Source of the DNA: a virus
Virus record (IMG/VR): IMGVR_UViG_3300042691_045116
Coordinates: 1 to 26,575 of that record
DNA length: 26,575 nucleotides
Direction: 5' to 3' (one strand)
Made by a program: the position numbers and the translations under genes. This document shows positions 12,639 through 20,801 of the stretch, piece by piece. The notes under the pieces were generated by a model. That model was not told the DNA's origin, searched no databases, and saw only the letters and a program-made list of their open reading frames with translations. Positions within the stretch are counted from its first letter, which is position 1, and every line of letters begins with the position of its first letter.

Positions 12639-13412
12639 ATGAGTTCTTCTATTCCTGTGCTCGGCACAGCAATCGTTAATAACCCTTATTGGCTCCATAG
12701 GCTCTTCATGAGCATCGACTACCCGGTCGATAACTTTGTCGTATTTAATAACAACGGTCGGGGTCAGATTACGGACGCCGTAGAAAGTGTCCGTAAGTTG
12801 TCCAATCCGTTCGTAAAGCGAGTGCATGTGACCCACATGCCTGCGAACGTTGGTTGTTCTGGTGCCTGGAATTTAATTATTAAGTGCTTTATGCAAGCAC
12901 CGTATTGGGTTATATCAAATCATGACGTGATGTTTGAAACCGGCTTTCTTCAGGAGATGAATGAGAAAGCACAGGCTGAGGATGTTGGGATTGTCCACGG
13001 CTGTGGCGGTGGTTGGGATATCTTTCTCTTGAAAGACTGGATGGTTCAGCGATACGGATTATTTGATGAGAATTTATATCCTGCTTACACAGAGGATATG
13101 GATTACGGTATGCGCTTTATACACGATGATGTTAAGCGTGTTCTATCCCTTGAGCACGGTTATTTTCACGGGACTAGTAAAAACGATTATTCAGATGGCT
13201 CGCAGACCTGGAGGTCTGATCCGTCCCTGGCTCAGCCGATCCACATCGCCCACGAGTTAAATAAAAGGTATCTGCACATGAAGTGGGGTGAGGGCTGGCA
13301 GGCTCACATCGACGAACCGACCCACAAACATCCGTTTAATAACCCTGAGTTCCCGACTAGCTTCACGACGTTTGATCTGGGTTTCTGCCGTCGTAAGCAC
13401 CTGGGATTTTAA
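12639..13412 (+). CDS. Glycosyltransferase family 2-like
   Basis: A 257-residue GT-A type protein. VLGTAIVNNPYWLHRLFMSI (7-26) is the usual first strand and helix; VVFNNNG (34-40) the nucleotide part; NVGCSGAWN (70-78) and ISNHDVMF (92-99) correspond to the conserved N-x-G-x-x-x-x-N and the DxD-like metal motif; YTEDMDYGMRF (150-160) to the acceptor/catalytic ED-x-D motif. Resembles rhamnosyltransferase-type GT2 proteins. Probably adds one sugar to a virion or cell-surface glycan. Follows the zinc protein by 12 bases, so one transcript is likely. Confidence 0.85.
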   Translation: MSSSIPVLGTAIVNNPYWLHRLFMSIDYPVDNFVVFNNNGRGQITDAVESVRKLSNPFVKRVHVTHMPANVGCSGAWNLIIKCFMQAPYWVISNHDVMFETGFLQEMNEKAQAEDVGIVHGCGGGWDIFLLKDWMVQRYGLFDENLYPAYTEDMDYGMRFIHDDVKRVLSLEHGYFHGTSKNDYSDGSQTWRSDPSLAQPIHIAHELNKRYLHMKWGEGWQAHIDEPTHKHPFNNPEFPTSFTTFDLGFCRRKHLGF

Positions 13413-13436
13413 CTTTATTAAATCTCGAAGTATTAT
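13409..13436 (+). promoter_or_regulatory. Promoter for the XRE-like regulator
   Basis: TTAACT (13409-13414), 16-base spacer and TATTAT (13431-13436). Start would be near 13443, before GTG 13459. Gives the regulator and the following block their own promoter. Confidence 0.5.
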
Positions 13437-13458
13437 GTGCAAATCGGGTGTATGAGTC

Positions 13459-13731
13459 GTGCCTTTTTATTCATCGCACACAGCTTCAGGCAAGCTAGTA
13501 AATACACTTAAGACGCTGCTCGATACCAAGAGGCTGTCTTCGTTTGCTTTAAGTAAGCAAGCTAACTTATCGCCAACCACGACAAGAAAGATCTATACCG
13601 ATCCAGACTACATACCATCGCCTGATGTGCTAGAGAAGTTGTGTATGACTTTAGAATGTCTGCCTGGCGATATTTTAAATATTCGCGGTAATATAGAAGA
13701 ATCAGCTGTGGTGGTATCCGGTGTTTTCTAA
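13459..13731 (+). CDS. XRE/Cro-CI-type helix-turn-helix regulator
   Basis: A 90-residue protein from GTG 13459. Helices at about 11-24 and the HTH segment SSFALSKQANLSPTTTRKIY (27-46), followed by SPDVLEKLCMTLECLPGDIL (54-73), follow the HTH_3/HTH_26 layout (A-x-x-A-N-L-S, then L-x-x-L-C-x-x-L-x-C-x-P-x-D-I-L). Such proteins are DNA-binding repressors or activators. It sits at the head of the 13721-16889 block and overlaps the next gene by 11 bases, so it may be co-transcribed with late-type genes and autoregulate. Its site is unknown; the ATACAGTGTT repeats are one candidate. Confidence 0.8.
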   Translation: MPFYSSHTASGKLVNTLKTLLDTKRLSSFALSKQANLSPTTTRKIYTDPDYIPSPDVLEKLCMTLECLPGDILNIRGNIEESAVVVSGVF

Positions 13732-14218
13732 AGCCGATTACGAATTAGCTGCTCGGATTCTCGGGCTTCCGGTACCTCAGACTCCGGCAGAGATGGCTGC
13801 GGCTACGCCCGCCACCGCTCAAGTTATTCGTCGTTTTGGGCAAGGTCTTCCCCCGATGCCCGGTCAGGAGGGCGACGGTTTTTATACCGGAGCTACTCGT
13901 TCGCTGAACGGGTATCCCGACAACACGATGCCTATGCAGAAGGCTCAGCTTGCTTCTCGGCTGCGGACTGAGCCTGAGCGTCCCCACGAGGATGCTTATT
14001 TGATGGAGTTAATTAATATGCTCGACCCTGAGGAATTCAATCTGATCATGGCTCTTCTTGAGCGTCTTGCTGATCAAGAAGATGAAGAGTCTGATCGACT
14101 GTCTTCTCAGCGTCCTTTAGAGTACGACACCCCGAACCTGGGATCTAATTACAGCGTTTTGAACGCACCGTCTTCCAACGGTATTGAGGCTTCTCGCGCT
14201 TATCAACCTCTCGGCTAA
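13721..14218 (+). CDS. Hypothetical protein of the internal-protein block
   Basis: A 165-residue protein from GTG 13721, overlapping the XRE gene by 11 bases. Helical N-terminus (ADYELAARILGLPVPQTPAEM), Gly/Pro turn region (FGQGLPPMPG), a charged helical middle with LMELINMLDPEEFNLIMALL (89-108) and an acidic EDEESD stretch, then an extended polar tail. No family seen. First of six closely packed genes and so probably a virion or assembly protein. Confidence 0.7.
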   Translation: MFSKADYELAARILGLPVPQTPAEMAAATPATAQVIRRFGQGLPPMPGQEGDGFYTGATRSLNGYPDNTMPMQKAQLASRLRTEPERPHEDAYLMELINMLDPEEFNLIMALLERLADQEDEESDRLSSQRPLEYDTPNLGSNYSVLNAPSSNGIEASRAYQPLG

Positions 14219-14460
14219 TGACACTCAACGCTCGCCAACAACAACTGCGAGAGCGTGACGTACGCAAGCTCTCCCCGGAGTTAAATCCGGATGCGTTTAT
14301 GCAGATGTATATGGAAAGTAATTTTCCTCAGACCGCTGCATTTCCATCCGCACAGCAAATGCAGCGTGGTTTAGATAACCAACAGTTAGCAGATAGTTTA
14401 AAATTGAAACAGACTAAGCCTAAGTCAGGCACTGGTTACGACAATCCTGGTCTTTCCTGA
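14218..14460 (+). CDS. Small hypothetical protein of the internal-protein block
   Basis: An 80-residue basic, Gln-rich protein whose ATG overlaps the previous stop by one base (TAATG). NPDAFMQMYMESNFPQ (24-39) resembles the shared aromatic helix motif. The rest is charged helix, then a Lys/Pro-rich tail. Unrecognised. Confidence 0.65.
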   Translation: MTLNARQQQLRERDVRKLSPELNPDAFMQMYMESNFPQTAAFPSAQQMQRGLDNQQLADSLKLKQTKPKSGTGYDNPGLS

Positions 14461-14462
14461 TT

Positions 14463-14957
14463 ATGACCATCCAAACGGTTGCTGGTAAAGGGGCTGAGTT
14501 TATTGGCGGCGGCCAATTGCTTAACTCGATTATTGCCGAGCTCATCGGTCAAGGAGCCGCAGGATTGTTTGGGGCTACTCGTTCGGGCCTTGAGCCTATG
14601 ACGGAGAGTGGCGGCCAAGGTAGTAAGTACATGATTACTCTGCCTGAGGCCCAGCGACTCGAGCTTGCTTTTGCTAGTGAGAATTTCCGTCGCAGTATGC
14701 TCGGACTGGAACCCCTGGATGCGGGTGAGTTTCTCGCCGAGCGTGAAGCAGCTCTGCGGGAGTCTGCTGCTCAAGCTGGCCAGCGTGATTTTGCTCGCAA
14801 GCAGTTAGAAGTTCAGCAAGCTGTTGTTCCGGCTATTGCACAATTAGCTGGTACTCAGGCACAAACAACTGGCGGTGTAGCTCAGCAAGGTATCGCATCG
14901 CTGTTAAATCGTCCTAGTATTGATCCAGCGGTCGCAGCGATGGCAACGGGACGATGA
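14463..14957 (+). CDS. Hypothetical internal virion protein candidate
   Basis: A 164-residue protein. The N-terminal third has a Gly/Ala/Ile stretch (GKGAEFIGGGQLLNSIIAEL, 8-27) that could bind membrane, and the rest is Ala/Gln/Glu-rich helix (about 80-150) of coiled-coil type. Ala/Gln-rich amphipathic proteins next to a terminase gene are typical of ejection proteins such as T7 gp14-gp16 or P22 gp7/16/20, in composition only. Overlaps the next gene by 4 bases (ATGA). Confidence 0.7.
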   Translation: MTIQTVAGKGAEFIGGGQLLNSIIAELIGQGAAGLFGATRSGLEPMTESGGQGSKYMITLPEAQRLELAFASENFRRSMLGLEPLDAGEFLAEREAALRESAAQAGQRDFARKQLEVQQAVVPAIAQLAGTQAQTTGGVAQQGIASLLNRPSIDPAVAAMATGR

Positions 14958-15601
14958 GCTTAGGAACTCTTGCTAGTGGCGGTCTTCGTTTAGCCGGTAA
15001 GTATATCGGTATTCCGATTGCTGGCGCCGTGGGTCTTGGTGCTCTGCCTCACTTAGCCAAGATCAGTCAATCTGTTGCTGGTTTTGGCCAGCCTGAGGCT
15101 GATCCCACGGCTACTCCTCCTCCGAGCACAGCCAGCACCCCCGTACCTGGTGCTCCTGGTACTCCTGCGCAAGCAGCAACTGTTGATCAGAATGCTGCGT
15201 TGCTTGCTCTGCTTGAGAAGTTAGCTGCTCAAAGTGCTGAGATGTCTCAGACTGAGCAAGCTGATCGAGCGAAACTCTACGAGAAACTGATCGATCCTGG
15301 TCTGTACGCTGAGCGTGCAGCAATTGATCTTGCTAACTACGAGCGTCAAGCTGAGTTAGCTCGTCAAGCGGGTATGGAGCAGACCCGTGAGCTGTCCCGC
15401 CGCAAAATAGAAAGCGACACAATCGCAGCGTGGCAGGGCATTACCCAAGCTCAAATTAATGCCAATGCTCAGATTGGACTTGGCATGATGAACCTGGCTT
15501 ATTCAGCTGGCGTTCCCAACCCTAACGTTTTACAAGCTGGTGCGTCCTTGGCTGGCCAAGGCCGTTCTGGTTTCGCTGCCCCTTCCTCCACTATTAGCTG
15601 A
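14954..15601 (+). CDS. Probable internal (ejection) virion protein
   Basis: A 215-residue protein. Hydrophobic Gly-rich segment at about 15-33 (GKYIGIPIAGAVGLGALPHL), a Pro/Thr/Ala linker (51-75), then Ala/Gln-rich helices (76-180) with AAQSAEMSQTEQADRAKLYE and REL...RRKIE pieces, and a Gly/Ala tail. Layout is that of ejection proteins: short membrane piece plus long helix. Translationally coupled on both sides. No sequence family recognised. Confidence 0.7.
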   Translation: MSLGTLASGGLRLAGKYIGIPIAGAVGLGALPHLAKISQSVAGFGQPEADPTATPPPSTASTPVPGAPGTPAQAATVDQNAALLALLEKLAAQSAEMSQTEQADRAKLYEKLIDPGLYAERAAIDLANYERQAELARQAGMEQTRELSRRKIESDTIAAWQGITQAQINANAQIGLGMMNLAYSAGVPNPNVLQAGASLAGQGRSGFAAPSSTIS

Positions 15602-15603
15602 TT

Positions 15604-16362
15604 ATGTCTTTCCTTAGTGGTGCTGCACAGGGAGCCGCTGCGGGCTCAGCTTTCGGTCCGTGGGGTACCGGCATAGGTGCCGCTATTGGTGGATTTGGCA
15701 GTTTATTTAATAAAAGCAACAGCCTTACCGGCTCTGACACTAGTCCGTATTCGACATTTGCCGCTCAGATCGCTGCTCAAAACAATCCTTTAACTGCTGC
15801 CTACCAAGGCTTAAGCCTCCTTCAAGGTGCTTTAGCTGGCGCAATCGGCCAAGAGGCAACCACGAAGGCTTCTGCTCAACTCAGTATGTTGACTGAAGCT
15901 CTGCAGCGGGCTCAAAAGGATGCCACACTCCAGGCATCCGTGGCTGGTTATGCCTCTGGGAAGGGTTTAGATACTCTGTATAACTTAGGTCAAGCTAAGT
16001 TATCGACTGAGTTAGCCGCTCCACAGCTCCTCGCTCAAGCTGGATCTGCAGCATTAGCTGGTGAGAACGCATTAGCTAATCAGCTTGGCATGACAAATAT
16101 TGGCGTTCGTTCTTACCAAGAGCAACTCCGTGGCGACGTAGCTAAAGATCAAGCTACAACTCTTAACGATGTCTTTGAGACTCGAGCTTCGAATGAAGGT
16201 CGTCTGGCTCTTGGCACTCAACAGTTTGAAAGTGCGGCTCAATTAGATAAAGTGCGTACGCTTGGAGATCTTGCTCGCACTCAAGCTGCGACTAAAGCTC
16301 AACTAGCTCTTAAGAAATTCGGAGCTAACCAAGCGCTTGCTGGTACTCGGATGTTTGCGTGA
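15604..16362 (+). CDS. Probable internal (ejection) virion protein with glycine zipper
   Basis: A 252-residue protein. Residues 5-35 form a glycine zipper (GAAQGAAAGSAFGPWGTGIG and following GAAIGGFGSLF), a transmembrane type seen in phage internal proteins. Residues 70-245 are long Ala/Gln/Leu helices (LSMLTEALQRAQKDATLQAS, TLNDVFETRASNEGRLALG). Comparable in build to T7 gp14 although no sequence match is claimed. Ends in 4-base overlap with the candidate small terminase. Confidence 0.75.
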   Translation: MSFLSGAAQGAAAGSAFGPWGTGIGAAIGGFGSLFNKSNSLTGSDTSPYSTFAAQIAAQNNPLTAAYQGLSLLQGALAGAIGQEATTKASAQLSMLTEALQRAQKDATLQASVAGYASGKGLDTLYNLGQAKLSTELAAPQLLAQAGSAALAGENALANQLGMTNIGVRSYQEQLRGDVAKDQATTLNDVFETRASNEGRLALGTQQFESAAQLDKVRTLGDLARTQAATKAQLALKKFGANQALAGTRMFA

Positions 16363-16889
16363 TTAAGTCAACGATTGGTGATTCGACAACTGTTGGTACT
16401 TGGTTAAGTTCTTTAGATAAGTCTCAGCAGGATGCTTTTAAGCATTATGCGAAGAACGCCGCGAGTGACATCGAGGCTTATCTGTATGCACGATTTTTAA
16501 AACCCAGCTATACAGGTTCGATCGCTGATTTAACAGCGTGGGTACAAGAGAAATACCCGAAGGAAGATCTTCGTAAGGTCTTGCTGATTGAGATTGATTC
16601 ATTAAAAACCGATCTCCACAACGTAAGGCAGATGACCCTTACGGGCATGTTGGATTACGCCACTGCGGCTACCAAGATTGCAGTGCTGCAGAAGGAGATC
16701 CGTTCACACATTCAAGCTGTTCGTCAGCTCACGGATGGTCTAGATCGACGCGGCTTGTTACTTGCTGGCGCTGATCGTTGCCTACGTGAACTACTCAATA
16801 GTTTTGAAGACGCACCTACTATGTTCTCCCTTTTAGAAGATGCATCGCTCGTCGTGTGGAGCACGATCGAGAAAGAAGAGAAATCCTGA
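16359..16889 (+). CDS. Candidate terminase small subunit
   Basis: A 176-residue all-helical protein from GTG 16359. N-terminal part (LSSLDKSQQDAFKHYAKNAA, 16-35) may be a DNA-binding helix set, the middle (about 95-135) looks coiled-coil, and the C-terminus has LRELLNSFEDAPTMFSLLEDA. Size and position, last of the block and just upstream of the large terminase apart from the inserted minus-strand pair, fit a small terminase. The evidence is size and location, not a family match, so this stays tentative. Confidence 0.45.
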   Translation: MIKSTIGDSTTVGTWLSSLDKSQQDAFKHYAKNAASDIEAYLYARFLKPSYTGSIADLTAWVQEKYPKEDLRKVLLIEIDSLKTDLHNVRQMTLTGMLDYATAATKIAVLQKEIRSHIQAVRQLTDGLDRRGLLLAGADRCLRELLNSFEDAPTMFSLLEDASLVVWSTIEKEEKS

Positions 16890-16952
16890 TAGCTGGGGTT
16901 GCGAAGGTAGACAGTAGCCTACCCTCTGACCCGTTTGGCTTCAGCAAATATT

Positions 16953-16972
16953 AGAGGTGTTAGAGAACCTCT
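16953..16972. terminator. Possible bidirectional terminator between convergent units
   Basis: AGAGGT (16953-16958) pairs with ACCTCT (16967-16972) with an 8-base loop, in the gap between the convergent genes ending at 16889 and 16972. Only TATTTG on the plus side and AATATTTG on the minus side follow, so strength is doubtful. GGTAG/CTACC at 16906-16910 and 16918-16922 forms another small hairpin. Confidence 0.4.
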
Positions 16973-18060
16973 TATTTGACGGGCTCCAATAAGCTTAACA
17001 CGTTAAGCACAGGAGTCCTGAATATCCCCATGTAATAGTCATTTACACCTAGTGACATGACTAGCTCGTCATTCTCGTCGACAAAACAACCGAAAGGCAG
17101 GATGCAAGCGGGTTGATTCGAGACGTCGTTACCCACGGGGTCTGTCCACGTCACTAAATCGTCGTTTGTCGAACCCACGAATAAAGGTTCTTTCATCATT
17201 CGTGTGACCTTTGTCAGTTCTTTATCTAAGGTGTAGGCACCTAAGGCATAAAGAAGATACGGACGGCGGTCAGTTTCCCTGGCCATAAATTTCCAGTGGA
17301 AGAACACCAGCCACTCATCATCTACCAAGACAGGAGCTGTTGAGTTGAATGTTGGGTGCTCGCTCGTTACTTGCTTCAAGCAAGTTGAGTCGATAACTTT
17401 ATCCGCTTCGCTCGGGGTTTTGATGACGATAGGCTGCGTGGAATAAAGGAGACGCAGGTGATTGTCATCAGAGAAGAAACACCAGTTCTTTTCTGATTTG
17501 CCGTCCTCGAAGTTATCGCCGATAGGAGGATAAAAACGATCTACAAGTTCTCCGAATTCGTTAATGACACCTGTACAAATTTTTGGTGTCTTGATCATTC
17601 TGTGCTTTGTCGAGTCCCACTTTGTTGCGTAGGTGCTCGTGACAAACTGACACAGGAGATTGTCGTCAGGCGAAATAAAGATTCGCGGGTCTTCGTAGCT
17701 CAACCGATGCTTCTTGTTAATAAGCTTTCGCGGCGCGACGATAGTGTCATCGGAAAGCAGCTGCCCGACCCAAATGTCTGTGGGCGTGTTGTTGTAATAG
17801 AAGTACTTCATATCGTGCCTAAACACAAAATGTTCAGGCTGAGATCGCCACGCGATTAAAGTCGCTCCGCGATGTTTGATGACACAGGGGCTGAAGTTAG
17901 CGAAGCTGTTTTCGGGCAGCCCTGAAGAGATCTTTGTGAACGTTCCCCCGATCTCGTAAGCCTGATCGAATACAGAAGGGAATCCAGATTTAGTAGGAGC
18001 GAAAGCTCTCTGGATTACGTTGTTGTGGTACGTGCGATAGCGGTGAAACTGTGTGCTCAT
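16972..18060 (-). CDS. GH130-like five-bladed beta-propeller protein
   Basis: A 362-residue protein. SPCVIKHRGATLIAWRSQ (57-74), SYEDPRIF (121-128), EKNWCFF (190-196), NSTAPVLVDDEWLVFFH (239-255) and ACILPFGCFVDENDELVMSL (318-337), with GVNDYYMGI after it, follow the blade pattern of GH130/GH43-type propellers, especially the E-D-P-R motif of GH130 glycoside phosphorylases. Such enzymes cleave beta-mannosides by phosphorolysis or are carriers of sugar binding. Whether this one is active cannot be judged. Transcribed with the GT4 gene, ATGA overlap (18057-18060), so they probably act on the same glycan. The pair interrupts the terminase region on the opposite strand. Confidence 0.75.
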   Translation of the reverse strand: MSTQFHRYRTYHNNVIQRAFAPTKSGFPSVFDQAYEIGGTFTKISSGLPENSFANFSPCVIKHRGATLIAWRSQPEHFVFRHDMKYFYYNNTPTDIWVGQLLSDDTIVAPRKLINKKHRLSYEDPRIFISPDDNLLCQFVTSTYATKWDSTKHRMIKTPKICTGVINEFGELVDRFYPPIGDNFEDGKSEKNWCFFSDDNHLRLLYSTQPIVIKTPSEADKVIDSTCLKQVTSEHPTFNSTAPVLVDDEWLVFFHWKFMARETDRRPYLLYALGAYTLDKELTKVTRMMKEPLFVGSTNDDLVTWTDPVGNDVSNQPACILPFGCFVDENDELVMSLGVNDYYMGIFRTPVLNVLSLLEPVK

Positions 18061-19229
18061 TTGTTGAGTTCCTCCATGGCTTTGTTGAATCCTTCAGCGA
18101 TGCGATCCCACCTGTACGAGGGGTTCTGGGTGACTTTGTAGCAGTCCTCAGCTACTTGGTTATAAAAAGTTTTATCTGAGTACAGTTTTGTTAGTTTTAC
18201 GGCTACATCCTGAATATCTACGATGCCGCGTTCGACGCTCAGGTCTTTGTCGTAGATCCAAGCTGCGACGTCCGCCAGCAGAGCGCTGCCTTTCCAGATG
18301 TCGATAAAGGACGTGTGGTTTGGAAGAACTAAGGGCTTTTTACAAGAGGCGTGCTCAAAAGGAACTAGACCCCAGCCTTCTCCGTTTGCGGTGTTAATGC
18401 CCACGTCACAAGCGTTATAAATCTTGTTTAGCAGCTCATCTGGCGGTGCATTTGTGTAGTCGATATTGCTCGTTGTCATGATCATACGGTTATCTGGTTT
18501 TAGGTTTTTTCGCTTCATTTCTGCATCGAAGATGGCTCGCACATCCCACCCCAGATCTTTCTCGCTCATGTGCAGATAGAGGAGAGTGTCTGGCTTATCG
18601 ACAGCGAACTCAACGAAAGCTTTAATCGTGAGATCGATCTGTTTGCGAGGTTGATTTCGGTTCGCGTTGAGAACGATGAACTTATCTTCAGGAAGACGAA
18701 GCATCCGACGCGCTTCGTTTTGATCCATCGGGAAAAACTTCCCTTGATCCAAACCGTGGGGAATTACACCTAACAGCTTCGGTTGCACCCCCTGAGCCAT
18801 TAGGCGGTGAGCCTGTTCGACTGAGAAGGTAACGGCGAAATCCCAGTCTTTGATATATGCGAGCATAGAGCTCACATAATAAGCTGAGTCAACTGGAAAG
18901 TAAGCTATGAACTTAAACTTCAGCGAATCTCTTAAAAGATGAACCCGTTCCCACACCTGGTTAACGACCCAGATGTCGTTTAAACAGATAATAAAATCCG
19001 GTTTTTCTGCTTCAACTACCTGAGGCAGTCGACCGATCCCGAAACGATCAGAGGGATTGTGAGTACCTGCTGGGTAGATCTTGAACGGAAGCCCGTGCGG
19101 ATCACCAGTGTAATTAATACCGTAAGCCACTATTTCGTGAGTACGGCCCAGATGCTCTAAGATACTGTGTGTAACTCTAGCAAAACCGGTGTTAGAGAGA
19201 ATGTCGCCGTACCAAAGAATTTTTGCCAT
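18057..19229 (-). CDS. Glycosyltransferase family 4-like (GT-B)
   Basis: A 390-residue GT-B protein of usual length. N-domain ILWYGDILSNTGFARVTHSI (4-23) with the G-F-A-R loop, PDFIICLNDIW (77-87); linker VIPHGLDQGKFFP (155-167); C-domain LNANRNQPRKQIDLTIKAF (187-205), and the GT4 E-x7-E signature GEGWGLVPFEHASC (283-296, E284 and E292) that binds the nucleotide sugar. Transfers a sugar with retention of configuration in most family members. First gene of the minus-strand pair, divergent from the large terminase. Confidence 0.9.
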   Translation of the reverse strand: MAKILWYGDILSNTGFARVTHSILEHLGRTHEIVAYGINYTGDPHGLPFKIYPAGTHNPSDRFGIGRLPQVVEAEKPDFIICLNDIWVVNQVWERVHLLRDSLKFKFIAYFPVDSAYYVSSMLAYIKDWDFAVTFSVEQAHRLMAQGVQPKLLGVIPHGLDQGKFFPMDQNEARRMLRLPEDKFIVLNANRNQPRKQIDLTIKAFVEFAVDKPDTLLYLHMSEKDLGWDVRAIFDAEMKRKNLKPDNRMIMTTSNIDYTNAPPDELLNKIYNACDVGINTANGEGWGLVPFEHASCKKPLVLPNHTSFIDIWKGSALLADVAAWIYDKDLSVERGIVDIQDVAVKLTKLYSDKTFYNQVAEDCYKVTQNPSYRWDRIAEGFNKAMEELNK

Positions 19230-19249
19230 TTGGCAGTAGAATCTTGCTA

Positions 19250-19260
19250 ACAGTATACAG
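19250..19260. promoter_or_regulatory. GTATAC element in the divergent GT4/terminase gap
   Basis: ACAGTATACAG is a palindrome-like core between divergent starts (19229 minus, 19278 plus). On the minus strand it offers TATACT as a -10, on the plus strand TATACA. Neither has a good -35. The same core occurs at 1686 and 4537. Confidence 0.35.
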
Positions 19261-19277
19261 ACACTTTTTTAAAACAA

Positions 19278-20801
19278 ATGCCAAGTAGAGAGACATTTGC
19301 ATATCGCCGTGCACTTAAATTGCGTGCTGCTAAAGCAGTTGATTCTGAGAGCTCTACTATAGATAATATCTTTATGAGAGCTGCTGATGATTTTCATACG
19401 TTCTGTACAATTATGGATAAAGCCCCAGCAGCTCATATGCTGGAGTGGCACAAGCACCTGATAACGGGAGACAGCAATCGTTACTTGATCGATATCGCGG
19501 GACCGAATCTTGATATTCTGGCTCCACGAGGCAGTGCTAAAAGTACTGTGCTCAATATGTTCACCGCTTGGATCATAGGTAGGCATACGACAGCAGGCTT
19601 ACCGCTTCAGATTATTTACTGTTCTTACAACATCGCCACGGCTATCCCCAAGAGCCGAATCATTAAACAGATTATCGATTCGTCTACCTACAAGAAGATC
19701 TTTCCGAAGGTTCAGCTTCGGTCGGGTATGCAGTCGGATATCGGCTGGAGTATCGATTTTGATTACGCCGGGATCAGCCGTGTGGGCGATGAAGAATTCA
19801 CTCTAAGGGCAGCAGGACTTCGAGGCTCTATTACCTCTAAGCGTGCGCACCTTGTGATTGTAGATGACCCTATCAAGTCTAGTACGGATATTAAAAACCC
19901 TACTATTAGAGAGGAGATGAACAACAACTGGAGCTCCGTTATCGCTCCGATTATTTTTGAAGGTGGTCGAGCAATCTGTCTGGGTACTCGATTCCACCCG
20001 TTAGATATCCATAAGACGATGTTTGTTCCTGATAAAGGTTGGAAACAGGTACAGCAGGAAGCTCTTACTTATGACGATGACGGCGAACCAGTCAGCTATT
20101 GGCCTGAACAGTGGAGCGTTGACTACTTATTAGGTCAAAAAGAACTCGATCCTGTTGCTTTTGCGTTCCAGTATCAGCAACAACCTGTGATGACATCAGA
20201 TCTGGTCCTTTCGCCAGACCTCTTAGTAAAAGGTGATGTTGTTACTGAGTTCGATAGTCTGGCCGTGGGCATCGACTTATCTGCTAGCAAGAACGAAACG
20301 TCAGACTATACGGCTTTTGTTTTAGGAGGTAGGTTAAAAGATAAGTACTATATTATCGATGCGCATCAGGTGCGCTCTATTGGAAACCTTGAGAAGATAG
20401 ATCTGTTATGCAAAATGTTGGTTGAGTGGGGAATTCTGCAGGAAGACAACGACGGCAAGTACTTTCCTACTTACTCCACTTGTACTTTGGTTGTTGAGTC
20501 AGTCGCGTATCAAGCTTCACTGGCTGCTGACTTGAGACGGGTTATGCTGAACGAATGGGGACTGGGCAACCTCCACATCCACGAAGTGAAAGGGTTTAGG
20601 GGAGATAAAATTGCTCGCTTCCGGGGTACACTCGGTTTGCTTGAAAATAAAAAAGTTATATTCAACCGCTTCCGTAAGTTTGACGCTTTGTTTGATCAAC
20701 TGATAAATATTGGAGCTACTTCTCACGATGACTTGTTGGATGCTTATACACACCTAGTGTGTTACTTGCAGCGACGCGGTAATTTCGAGATGGAGTTCTG
20801 A
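19278..20801 (+). CDS. Terminase large subunit
   Basis: A 507-residue packaging motor of usual size. ATPase: Walker A APRGSAKST (82-90), Walker B HLVIVDDP (191-198) with acidic D196/D197, coupling-type motif CLGTRFHPLDI (234-244). Nuclease (RNase H-like): VGIDLSASKNE (330-340, D333), VVES (405-408, E407) and SHDDLLDAY (482-490, D484/D485 and D488). It pumps and cuts concatemer DNA at the portal. All catalytic residues are present. N-terminal region is short. Start ATG 19278 has no ribosome site that I can see. Its stop overlaps the next ATG by one base. Separated from the candidate small terminase by the minus-strand pair. Confidence 0.95.
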   Translation: MPSRETFAYRRALKLRAAKAVDSESSTIDNIFMRAADDFHTFCTIMDKAPAAHMLEWHKHLITGDSNRYLIDIAGPNLDILAPRGSAKSTVLNMFTAWIIGRHTTAGLPLQIIYCSYNIATAIPKSRIIKQIIDSSTYKKIFPKVQLRSGMQSDIGWSIDFDYAGISRVGDEEFTLRAAGLRGSITSKRAHLVIVDDPIKSSTDIKNPTIREEMNNNWSSVIAPIIFEGGRAICLGTRFHPLDIHKTMFVPDKGWKQVQQEALTYDDDGEPVSYWPEQWSVDYLLGQKELDPVAFAFQYQQQPVMTSDLVLSPDLLVKGDVVTEFDSLAVGIDLSASKNETSDYTAFVLGGRLKDKYYIIDAHQVRSIGNLEKIDLLCKMLVEWGILQEDNDGKYFPTYSTCTLVVESVAYQASLAADLRRVMLNEWGLGNLHIHEVKGFRGDKIARFRGTLGLLENKKVIFNRFRKFDALFDQLINIGATSHDDLLDAYTHLVCYLQRRGNFEMEF

